Source of the DNA: Paramecium octaurelia
Lineage: Eukaryota; Ciliophora; Oligohymenophorea; Peniculida; Parameciidae
Direction: 5' to 3'
Assembly (NCBI GenBank): GCA_905182995.1
Contig: CAJJDP010000157.1
Location: 4,047-68,046 of the forward strand
Length of the DNA: 64,000 nt
The notes under the pieces were generated by a model, which was not told where the DNA came from, searched no databases, and was given only the letters and a program-made list of their open reading frames with translations. A program made the position numbers and the translations under genes. This document shows, in pieces, positions 12,973-23,176 of the stretch (the first letter of the stretch is position 1; every line of letters starts with the position of its first letter).

Positions 12973-14527
12973 TAATCTATTTCATCGCTTATTTATTCTT
13001 ATATTTCTTAGAATATTTCGTCATTTATAAAATCATTATTTATTCCTTCTTTAATTGCTATGATCATAGTTATATTTAATCTTCTTGACATATTCTCATA
13101 GCATATTTATCCCCTATTTATTATATTTAAATCCTTTTCTTGTTCACCCTCTTTTCAAAGCCTATTTTATCCCCTAAATTTACCAAATTAATCCTCTATC
13201 TTTAAATTATTCATCATAATTTTCATAGCCACTTTTATTCTATATTTTTGTCGCTGATTTTTTCCAAATAAATTCCCTATTAAACACAATTTTAATAGTA
13301 AATTTCATTAGTAATATATTCTCCTATTTCATCTCCAAAATTGTATTTACTCATCCTTAGCCAGACCATATTAGTGTCTTCTTAAAGAGACAGTAATATA
13401 CGAGTTTTGACCAAACCCAAAAATATATAATACTAAAAGAACAAGCGAAACTTCTCCCTTAGGTTATTCTTATTATTACAAGGAATAAAATGTTTGGTTA
13501 CCAAATTTACTCTGGCTAGGGAAAAATAATTTATTTAAGTTTTCAATAATAGAATACAACTATTTTGCCTACAAATCTTAAATTGAAGTATTCATAAAAA
13601 TGACCGTATTTTGGATATTTTCAATAATAATCCAAAATTCTGGCTTGGAAAAAGTCTTATTATATTTGTAAGATTTATTATTAAAGGATCTATTTTCAAT
13701 GGTAGGACAATATTCATATAATTTAAAAATTAAACTAAAATGAAATTTGAATTATTCTCATTTTTATAAGGATCATTTCAAAGTTTTTATTATGTTGCTC
13801 ATTCAACCTATTAAAACTTAACACAAAAAAATGTTGCTAAGATTAAAATCACAAGAATTGACTTTTTCTTTATATAAATATTAAAATAGAAAAAATTATC
13901 CCTATAACTTAAGTTAGTACAAATATTAAAAATTCTACTTTGTAATTCAATAAAAAGAAATAAAGAAATATTTATCATAAGAAATTTTTGCATGAGCTCT
14001 TTCTTGATAGGATATTCAAAATATACTTCTGTATAAACATTCAAAGTCTTAAATTAAGCCCTTTATTTTAGTATAAAAAATGTCATAATTAATTAAAGTT
14101 GGTTAAAGAAAAAAATATATTTTAGTTATAAATTATTCTTTATAATCATAAAAATTGAAATTTTATATGGCTTGCTTAAATACATAATATGAGGAAATAA
14201 AGCTTGCGCTATTGAATATGGTATGTGAATACAAACAATTCTCAAATCAAATGATAAACAGGCAACATGAAAAAGTTAAAAAAGCTGAAACAAGTTCAAT
14301 ATTTCTAATTTATATTTCTTTTAGTTTTAAGAAATAACAGAATAAAGTGGCTAAGAAGGAATATGCCAGAAATTAAAAATTAATACATTGCTAATTAAAC
14401 TCAAAAAGTAATATTAATATCATAAATAGGGTGTATTAATCTCTGAGAATTAGAATCGTCAAAATGAACCCCTAAAAAAGCAGAACACTTGCACAGATTA
14501 AACAACCCAAACCGATGATGAGAATGC
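12973..14527. repeat. exact direct repeat, copy 2 (probable contig overlap)
   Basis: Second copy of 11417-12971. This copy runs on without a break into the TPR gene, so it is the one to use for annotation. Confidence 0.9.
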
Positions 14528-16765
14528 TTAAATTTATGGTTTGAAATTATAAGCATTTTTAAGGAACCTTTTTATAAGAAATAGAAAATTTCCTCAAAGC
14601 CAAGCATTTTAGTTTGATCCCAAAATAAGAAAAAATTGATTCTAGTATATAACTCAAGTAAATTAAATAAGGAGAGGCTTTACATTTAATCAAAAATAAT
14701 CGATTAGAGGAAGCTTTGCTTGTAATTGATGAGGCAATTAAAAAAAACTCTAGTAATCCAAGAAACTATGAATTAAAATGTAGAATTAATGATTGATTAT
14801 AAAGCAAATGTCTTAATATTTATGAACCGGCTTAAGGAGGCACTAGAATTTGCAGAAAAGGCAATAGAAAATGACTTCTAAAATGCTTATAATTATGCGA
14901 GAAAAGGTTATTATTATTAATTATATTCATTTAGCTTACATTTTACTATTACTGAAAAGAGGTGTAGAGGCTTTAGAGTATTTCAATATAGCTATTTAAA
15001 AATCCCCTGATGACTATGAATTTGAAGTTGGAAAAGGTATCTAAATATTTAAAATAGCAAATACATTATTACATTTGAATAGATTTGATGAATGTTAAGC
15101 TAGTTATAATATTGCCATATAAAAAAGCAACAATAAACCAGAATTATATGCAGAAAAAGGTAAGTATATTTAATAACTTTAAAGCTAATGCATTAAGAAT
15201 ACAAAAAAAATCCAAAGAAGCTTTGATTTAATATGATAAGGCTATAGAGTTGGATTCTTAATAGCCTAGTTTTCATTCAGGAAAAGGTTGTATTCCTTTT
15301 CATAAATTTAGCTCATACTTTACAAGAAATGAATCGGTTTTAAGAGGCTTTATTAGAATGGTAAAAAGCAATCGATTTAGAGCCTTCTAATTCTAATTAT
15401 TATTCTGGAAGAGGTGAAACTAATCTTTTTATTTTAGCATATACTTTAAGACAACTGAATCGTAATGAAGAAGCCATCATATCCTATAACTTAGCTATTT
15501 AAAGGAATCCTGAAAACTATGAGCATCACTCAGGAAAAGGTTAGATTAATAATTTTGAAATAAGGCTATTCGCTAAGATAATTGCTAAGACATTTAGAAG
15601 CCATAGATTCTTTCGATTTGGCAATAAGCATCAATGCTGACGATGCATATCTGTATGCATAAAAAGGTTTGAGCAATCATAAACTAAAAATTAGGCCTTG
15701 CCTTAAGAGAGATGATTCGCTATCCAGAAGCTTTGAAATGTTTTGAATAAGCTATTGAAAAAAATCCAGAAGATTATGAGTACTTCATTCATAAAGGTTT
15801 TCTTACAACTTATGAATTAGCTGACACTTTAAGATTCATGAATAAATCTAAGGAAGCTCTGGATTCTTATAATTAGGCTATTCTAAGATTTCCTAGAGAT
15901 GAGAGAATTTACGGAGCAAAAGGTAAACTAACCTAATACTCTTCTATAGCATAAGCATTACGTCTTCAGAAAAATTATGATGAAGCTCTGAAATGCTTTG
16001 ATAAAGCAATTGAAATGAATCCACAAAATTCAAGTTTCTATGCAGGAAGAGGTTAATACTAATTGATACCAAATTAGGTGACACTTTAAGAGATATGAAT
16101 CGTTATTAGGATTGCTTAAAATATTTTGATCAAGCAATACACTGTAATCCTGAAAATTCATTTTATTATGGAGCAAAAGGTATAAAATATTGAATATTCC
16201 AAGCGGATGCATTACGACACCTCAATCAATTTGATGAAGCATTAAAATATGCCAACTTGGCTATAAATTGGAATCCAAATATAGCTGATAATTATGAGCT
16301 AAAAGGTAAATCATTAATTGGCAAATACTAGCAAACATTTTAAAATTCTAACTCAAAATTAATGAGGCTTTGAAGTATTTTGATGAGGCAATCAAAAGAA
16401 ATCCTGAATGTTCCAAATACTATGCAGAAAAAGGTATACTATCTTAATTAATAATAATTTCAGCTGACACTTTACGAGCAGTTAATAGAAATGAAGAAGC
16501 CTTGAAATCTTGTGAAATTGCTCTTAATAAAGAACCATATAACCACAATTATATTTTAATTAAAAGTATAAATGAATATATTTTCTTAGTGATTACACTA
16601 TTATAGATGTGTCGTTGGAAAGAATCATCAGAATAATATAAAATATTATAATACCTCTGTCCAAATTAGGAATTTCTGAATCAAATAAATAGTAAATATA
16701 AAAATATATTTTTAGGTAATATAATAGTATAAATGCAATAATTTAATGAACGCTATGGTCAATGA
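14267..16765 (+). CDS. TPR-repeat protein, one repeat per exon
   Basis: This encodes 686 aa with about fifteen 34-residue tetratricopeptide repeats, a helical scaffold for protein binding. After a charged, Gln-rich N-terminal part of about 120 residues, repeats follow the TPR pattern: for example ANTLLHLNRFDECQASYNIA and ALRLQKNYDEALKCFDKAI. Fourteen exons of exactly 102 nt (14805-14906, 14935-15036, 15058-15159 and so on to 16464-16565) each carry one repeat. The seventeen introns are 21-31 nt, and those bounding repeats are all phase 1, splitting the Ala or Gly codon that opens the next repeat. Start 14267 is the first ATG after an in-frame TGA; stop is TGA 16763-16765. Removing the introns leaves 687 codons exactly. 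3' copies at 16954-18650 and 19582-19936 are assembly echoes. The partner protein cannot be told from sequence. Confidence 0.82.
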
Positions 16766-16952
16766 TTGAAATATATTTGAAAATAATATAAATATGCATC
16801 ATTAGAACATTACTTATATATTCATTAAATTGAATACTACAGCTTTTTTAAAGTAAGGATTATACTCAATATTTGGTGTGGTCGCCACATTCAAATTTAC
16901 ATTGGTTGTGCATAAATTTTACTTCACCCAACCATTATTCCAAGTTTTATTC
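15069..16952. repeat. exact direct repeat, copy 1 (probable contig overlap)
   Basis: These 1884 bases recur at 16954-18837, offset 1885, directly after the n at 16953. The repeat carries most TPR exons and the 3' flank. Confidence 0.9.
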
Positions 16953-16953
16953 N
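16953..16953. other. assembly gap mark (n)
   Basis: Single undetermined base at the junction between two identical 1884-base copies. Confidence 0.95.
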
Positions 16954-18837
16954 TTACATTTGAATAGATTTGATGAATGTTAAGCTAGTTATAATATTGC
17001 CATATAAAAAAGCAACAATAAACCAGAATTATATGCAGAAAAAGGTAAGTATATTTAATAACTTTAAAGCTAATGCATTAAGAATACAAAAAAAATCCAA
17101 AGAAGCTTTGATTTAATATGATAAGGCTATAGAGTTGGATTCTTAATAGCCTAGTTTTCATTCAGGAAAAGGTTGTATTCCTTTTCATAAATTTAGCTCA
17201 TACTTTACAAGAAATGAATCGGTTTTAAGAGGCTTTATTAGAATGGTAAAAAGCAATCGATTTAGAGCCTTCTAATTCTAATTATTATTCTGGAAGAGGT
17301 GAAACTAATCTTTTTATTTTAGCATATACTTTAAGACAACTGAATCGTAATGAAGAAGCCATCATATCCTATAACTTAGCTATTTAAAGGAATCCTGAAA
17401 ACTATGAGCATCACTCAGGAAAAGGTTAGATTAATAATTTTGAAATAAGGCTATTCGCTAAGATAATTGCTAAGACATTTAGAAGCCATAGATTCTTTCG
17501 ATTTGGCAATAAGCATCAATGCTGACGATGCATATCTGTATGCATAAAAAGGTTTGAGCAATCATAAACTAAAAATTAGGCCTTGCCTTAAGAGAGATGA
17601 TTCGCTATCCAGAAGCTTTGAAATGTTTTGAATAAGCTATTGAAAAAAATCCAGAAGATTATGAGTACTTCATTCATAAAGGTTTTCTTACAACTTATGA
17701 ATTAGCTGACACTTTAAGATTCATGAATAAATCTAAGGAAGCTCTGGATTCTTATAATTAGGCTATTCTAAGATTTCCTAGAGATGAGAGAATTTACGGA
17801 GCAAAAGGTAAACTAACCTAATACTCTTCTATAGCATAAGCATTACGTCTTCAGAAAAATTATGATGAAGCTCTGAAATGCTTTGATAAAGCAATTGAAA
17901 TGAATCCACAAAATTCAAGTTTCTATGCAGGAAGAGGTTAATACTAATTGATACCAAATTAGGTGACACTTTAAGAGATATGAATCGTTATTAGGATTGC
18001 TTAAAATATTTTGATCAAGCAATACACTGTAATCCTGAAAATTCATTTTATTATGGAGCAAAAGGTATAAAATATTGAATATTCCAAGCGGATGCATTAC
18101 GACACCTCAATCAATTTGATGAAGCATTAAAATATGCCAACTTGGCTATAAATTGGAATCCAAATATAGCTGATAATTATGAGCTAAAAGGTAAATCATT
18201 AATTGGCAAATACTAGCAAACATTTTAAAATTCTAACTCAAAATTAATGAGGCTTTGAAGTATTTTGATGAGGCAATCAAAAGAAATCCTGAATGTTCCA
18301 AATACTATGCAGAAAAAGGTATACTATCTTAATTAATAATAATTTCAGCTGACACTTTACGAGCAGTTAATAGAAATGAAGAAGCCTTGAAATCTTGTGA
18401 AATTGCTCTTAATAAAGAACCATATAACCACAATTATATTTTAATTAAAAGTATAAATGAATATATTTTCTTAGTGATTACACTATTATAGATGTGTCGT
18501 TGGAAAGAATCATCAGAATAATATAAAATATTATAATACCTCTGTCCAAATTAGGAATTTCTGAATCAAATAAATAGTAAATATAAAAATATATTTTTAG
18601 GTAATATAATAGTATAAATGCAATAATTTAATGAACGCTATGGTCAATGATTGAAATATATTTGAAAATAATATAAATATGCATCATTAGAACATTACTT
18701 ATATATTCATTAAATTGAATACTACAGCTTTTTTAAAGTAAGGATTATACTCAATATTTGGTGTGGTCGCCACATTCAAATTTACATTGGTTGTGCATAA
18801 ATTTTACTTCACCCAACCATTATTCCAAGTTTTATTC
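16954..18837. repeat. exact direct repeat, copy 2; echo of TPR exons
   Basis: Copy of 15069-16952, containing TPR exons up to the stop codon at 18648-18650. It begins in the middle of an exon, as expected for a contig end rather than for a gene duplication. Confidence 0.9.
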
Positions 18838-19580
18838 CCTCTATCGTGTATTAATAGATGATTCTATTTATTTGAGGACACTCTACACACTACAAACAAT
18901 TTAAAATATCCATATCCAATAACTCTTTTACAGCTTAGTTTAATTTTTAATCTCCCAGATTCGATATACTTGTTATTCATAATCCAAATTTGCCTTATAA
19001 GGTGTTTTAATTTCTGGTTCTCCATATCAATTTTTGACTTTCCAATTAGCCTATCAATCAAATCCAACTTAAATTCCATATAGCTGTATAGGCAAATCAA
19101 ATTAGTCAAAAAATTCAGCTCTCCATTAGTCAAAACCAAAACATTAATAACCTGGAATAGAAAAAGTTAAGTAGTGTGCCAATTATTTTCACTTCATTTT
19201 TCAAAAGTGTTCAAATTTAGGTGAAATTGAATCGCAAATTCCAATCTAAAATCCTTGAAATTATTCACACATGTAAAAATTCTTTTGCTGTTAAAGTAAG
19301 TGAGCAACATATTTTTGATTTCTCTTTTATTAGACTAATATAAAATGAAAAACCTTTAATTAGTTAGGGAATGTCCCTTATCATAAAATTCGCTTTAAAA
19401 TTTCTAATTATCATTTAACTTATGGTTTTCTACTTTTTCAAGTGTTGTGAAAAAGATCAATCTAGAGTTAAAGTCTATAAATATTCTGAATCAAATCCTG
19501 CTGCTATTGATTGAAGAGGGAAGATGACGGTTTATTTCTGATATGTTTGAATTATGCATTGAAAGTGATCAGATGTAGAA
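18296..19580. repeat. exact direct repeat, copy 1 (probable contig overlap)
   Basis: These 1285 bases recur at 19582-20866, offset 1286, after the n at 19581. Together with the previous overlap this means everything in 16954-19580 is already present in the flanking contigs. Confidence 0.9.
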
Positions 19581-19581
19581 N
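19581..19581. other. assembly gap mark (n)
   Basis: Single undetermined base at the junction between two identical 1285-base copies. Confidence 0.95.
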
Positions 19582-20866
19582 TTCCAAATACTATGCAGAA
19601 AAAGGTATACTATCTTAATTAATAATAATTTCAGCTGACACTTTACGAGCAGTTAATAGAAATGAAGAAGCCTTGAAATCTTGTGAAATTGCTCTTAATA
19701 AAGAACCATATAACCACAATTATATTTTAATTAAAAGTATAAATGAATATATTTTCTTAGTGATTACACTATTATAGATGTGTCGTTGGAAAGAATCATC
19801 AGAATAATATAAAATATTATAATACCTCTGTCCAAATTAGGAATTTCTGAATCAAATAAATAGTAAATATAAAAATATATTTTTAGGTAATATAATAGTA
19901 TAAATGCAATAATTTAATGAACGCTATGGTCAATGATTGAAATATATTTGAAAATAATATAAATATGCATCATTAGAACATTACTTATATATTCATTAAA
20001 TTGAATACTACAGCTTTTTTAAAGTAAGGATTATACTCAATATTTGGTGTGGTCGCCACATTCAAATTTACATTGGTTGTGCATAAATTTTACTTCACCC
20101 AACCATTATTCCAAGTTTTATTCCCTCTATCGTGTATTAATAGATGATTCTATTTATTTGAGGACACTCTACACACTACAAACAATTTAAAATATCCATA
20201 TCCAATAACTCTTTTACAGCTTAGTTTAATTTTTAATCTCCCAGATTCGATATACTTGTTATTCATAATCCAAATTTGCCTTATAAGGTGTTTTAATTTC
20301 TGGTTCTCCATATCAATTTTTGACTTTCCAATTAGCCTATCAATCAAATCCAACTTAAATTCCATATAGCTGTATAGGCAAATCAAATTAGTCAAAAAAT
20401 TCAGCTCTCCATTAGTCAAAACCAAAACATTAATAACCTGGAATAGAAAAAGTTAAGTAGTGTGCCAATTATTTTCACTTCATTTTTCAAAAGTGTTCAA
20501 ATTTAGGTGAAATTGAATCGCAAATTCCAATCTAAAATCCTTGAAATTATTCACACATGTAAAAATTCTTTTGCTGTTAAAGTAAGTGAGCAACATATTT
20601 TTGATTTCTCTTTTATTAGACTAATATAAAATGAAAAACCTTTAATTAGTTAGGGAATGTCCCTTATCATAAAATTCGCTTTAAAATTTCTAATTATCAT
20701 TTAACTTATGGTTTTCTACTTTTTCAAGTGTTGTGAAAAAGATCAATCTAGAGTTAAAGTCTATAAATATTCTGAATCAAATCCTGCTGCTATTGATTGA
20801 AGAGGGAAGATGACGGTTTATTTCTGATATGTTTGAATTATGCATTGAAAGTGATCAGATGTAGAA
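19582..20866. repeat. exact direct repeat, copy 2 (probable contig overlap)
   Basis: Copy of 18296-19580. It holds the last TPR exons (stop at 19934-19936) and runs unbroken into the Rho-like gene, so it is the copy to use for what follows. Confidence 0.9.
19970..20850 (-). pseudogene. unidentified gene or pseudogene, one frame with two TGA codons
   Basis: On the minus strand one frame runs for nearly 300 codons and is interrupted only by two TGA codons. It opens MHNSNISEINRHLPSS. The middle part reads FTTLEKVENHKLNDNQKF and FAIQFHLNLNTFEK. The last part reads VLVLTNGELNFLTNLICLY and IRQIWIMNNKYIESGRLKIK. I found no ordinary short GT..AG intron that removes either TGA and keeps frame, though a 25-nt candidate (gtcatcttcc...) lies near the start. 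It ends tail-to-tail with the TPR gene. Possible readings are a recent pseudogene or unusual introns; readthrough would be a third and less likely one. An echo of most of it lies at 18684-19564. Confidence 0.35.
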
Positions 20867-20914
20867 AAAATAATAAATATTAGCTTAAATTATTAAATTG
20901 ATACATATATGAAC

Positions 20915-21560
20915 TCAAAATATTAGGCACTTTTCTTTTCTATCATCTTTTTAATTTTTACTTGAGGCATTCTGAGAATTGAATCCTTTGCCTTAAGCTA
21001 CATTTCTAATTGCTAAGTTAAAAATCTCTTTAACACCTTCTTATGTTTATGTCGAACATTCCAGATACTAATATTGTAATTAATCTATTTTAGATTTAGC
21101 TTTATAATTGTTGAAATATATTTACTGCTTCATATTAAACATGATTTGGATTTGCTTAGTTTCTCATCTCTTTATTATTTCCAACAAATATTTTTGGTAC
21201 TTATTTAAATTCAGGAGTTTCCAAATCTTAGTACCATTTAGTGATTGCACTTTAAAAGCTTTCTTGATCAATAACTGAGAAGATGATTAAAAAGATATCA
21301 GCCATACCATAATTCAATTACCTAAGTTTGTTATATTTTTCTTATCCTGCAGTATCCCATAAGCTTAAATTTACATTCTTGCCCTCAAATGCTATTTAAA
21401 TTGTAAAATTATCAAAGACCTAAGGAACAAAATCTTGCGTTAACTAATCCTTTATATAACTAAATTTTATAATGTAATACCTCAATAGTATTTCATGTTT
21501 GCCAACGCCACTATCGCCTAAGGCAACTAGCTTAATTGAAATCGAGTTTTTTTCTGACAT
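20915..21560 (-). CDS. atypical Rho-family small GTPase
   Basis: Rho GTPases switch actin and membrane events at the cell cortex. The protein starts MSEKNSISIKLVALGDSGVG. It has the Rho switch regions QVFDNF and LWDTAGQEKYNKLR, the Rho/Rac block ADIFLIIFSV, and YLECSTQTQEGVKEIFNLAI near the C-terminus. It ends CLIF, a CAAX box for prenylation. Two guanine-binding motifs are off: the P-loop reads GDSGVGKH, with His where Ser or Thr binds magnesium, and the base-recognition motif reads VGNNKEMRN instead of VGTKLDLRD. A 21-nt intron after the P-loop is likely. Around 21060-21135 the frame must change by one and I could not settle the splice sites, so the exact length is open. Confidence 0.7.
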
Positions 21561-21940
21561 CACAACAAATTTATATTAAATAAATATTTATGCTTTGGAT
21601 ACTTTAGATCATGCTCAAAGGCAGTTATAAAACTAATGTTTGAGAAAGTGTGCTGAGTGAAATCTTTAATTATGGTCTGTTTGATATTGTTATGATTATC
21701 ATCATAGTATATAATATATTTTTAAAAAAGAGGGAAAAAAATGCACAAAATTTAATACAACTATAATTAATTAATAAAATTATTTATAAAATTATTTTAA
21801 TGCAAATAAATTGCTCGAATACATATAATATCTCCTTTATTGCCATTTATACTTTTATTTAAAAACAGAATTTGACATTAGAAGATGATATAAATTTAAA
21901 TCAATTTATGAAATATTAAACTCTAAAATAACTATTGAAT
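21561..21940. other. upstream region of the Rho-like gene
   Basis: A+T-rich, with an A/T-only run near 21755-21795. No gene is supported. It lies between a minus-strand gene start and a plus-strand remnant, so it may hold promoters for both. Confidence 0.35.
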
Positions 21941-21944
21941 TCGA

Positions 21945-22640
21945 TCTAGGCAAGACTGATGGGAATAATTATTAATTGCTTTTGAGCTACTTTAGTGTTT
22001 TCCAAATAGCATTTGAGACTATAATATCTGTATCATCTTTTAAGTAGTGAATTAGCGGCTGAATTTTTGAAATGGAAATGTTCTAAATATTTTGGTGCTA
22101 ACTATCCTCTTTTTATAAAGTCAGCATTGTAAGGAGCTAATTTAGAGAATAGTGAATGTAAATTCTTTGAAAAAACTGGATGAGCTACTTATTTCAGAAA
22201 GAAATTAGAGAGATAATAAATATTATGCTACATATCTATTTATTTAATGAATGAAAATCACCCAATTATCGTATTAATTTAAGGTAATAAATAAATATTT
22301 TGCAGGTATTTTAACACCTTCAGAATATCTGTAGCCTATCGCAAATTAAAACTCAATTTAAATTAAACTAACTATCTAAATGCTTTCATTCACATATAAG
22401 TATTTAATGAAAAAATTAGATATTATATCAACTTATTTGTTACTGACAGATCAAGCAATTAATACTGTTAAACTCATTTAGGATTTTATTTGGATTAGTA
22501 TTAGTATTAAAAATAATTTCTTCAAATTTTAGTTTTCGATTAAAATCCAAACGCATCAAAATAACATAAATTAAATAAATAATGGCAGGCTTATCTAAAT
22601 CATATATCATATTTGATTAGTAGACTATTTGCTTTTGAAA
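21945..22640 (+). pseudogene. unidentified remnant, partly protein-like
   Basis: One plus-strand frame reads ELAAEFLKWKCSKYFGANYP, then LQGANLENSECKFFEKTG, a TGA, then ATYFRKKLERQQILCYISI and NENHPIIVLIQG. After a credible 22-nt intron (gtaataaata...tgcag, 22294-22315) it reads ILTPSEYLQPIANQ and KKLDIISTYLLLTDQAIN. Another TGA precedes the first block. The composition is convincingly protein-like and helical, but the in-frame stops are not removed by any normal short intron. I do not recognise the family. Confidence 0.35.
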
Positions 22641-22899
22641 TTAAGTGTTTTTTTTTACTTTCTCAACTTTATTAAAAGACATGGTCATATTCGCTATCAA
22701 AAATAGCTTCTGCAGAAATTACAAACTAATCACAATATATTTATATCAAATTAGTTCACCTTAGAGATTAAAATATTCAAAAATAATTTCGTTAGTTTTA
22801 AAGTATTTTCATGATAACATGACTATTTGTTGAATCCATTTTAGAGACTTAATTTATGGGATGAATAATCTTCATGATGATAATGATTAATTTATATCA

Positions 22900-23176
22900 A
22901 TTTATTATTTGATAAAATTTAAATTTAGATCCCAATTTGTTCTTTTTAGGGTTAATAGTCTAAAAGGTTAAATCCCTTTTGTTTCATAAAAAATTTCAAA
23001 TTCATTCACGCATTATCGATACATAATCTTTTCCTATGCTTCTAAAAGTCGTTGTTGGGAAGTATTTATTGAGCTGAATTCTAAAATTACTTGAAGTAGA
23101 TTGTCATCACGAACGATTTGACTTTGCACTGAAGCATTTATATCTCATAAACGAATAGATTATCTGCACTACAGGA
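22900..23176 (-). pseudogene. WD40 gene remnant
   Basis: The minus strand between about 23100 and 23176 encodes scraps of the local WD40 family (pattern SADxxIRLxDxxxxQ). The same block recurs at 30246-30505 in the second copy of the duplicated region, where the WD40 remnant is longer. It stops abruptly at 23176, where the glycosyltransferase duplication begins. Confidence 0.5.

Noticed and set aside
16030-16212. Minus-strand 60-codon frame, repeated at 17915-18097
   Set aside because: Antisense to TPR exons; the second copy is the assembly echo.
16954-20123. Tandem duplication of the TPR gene's 3' part
   Set aside because: The copies are identical including introns and flanks, begin mid-exon and are bounded by n, which fits contig ends rather than biology.
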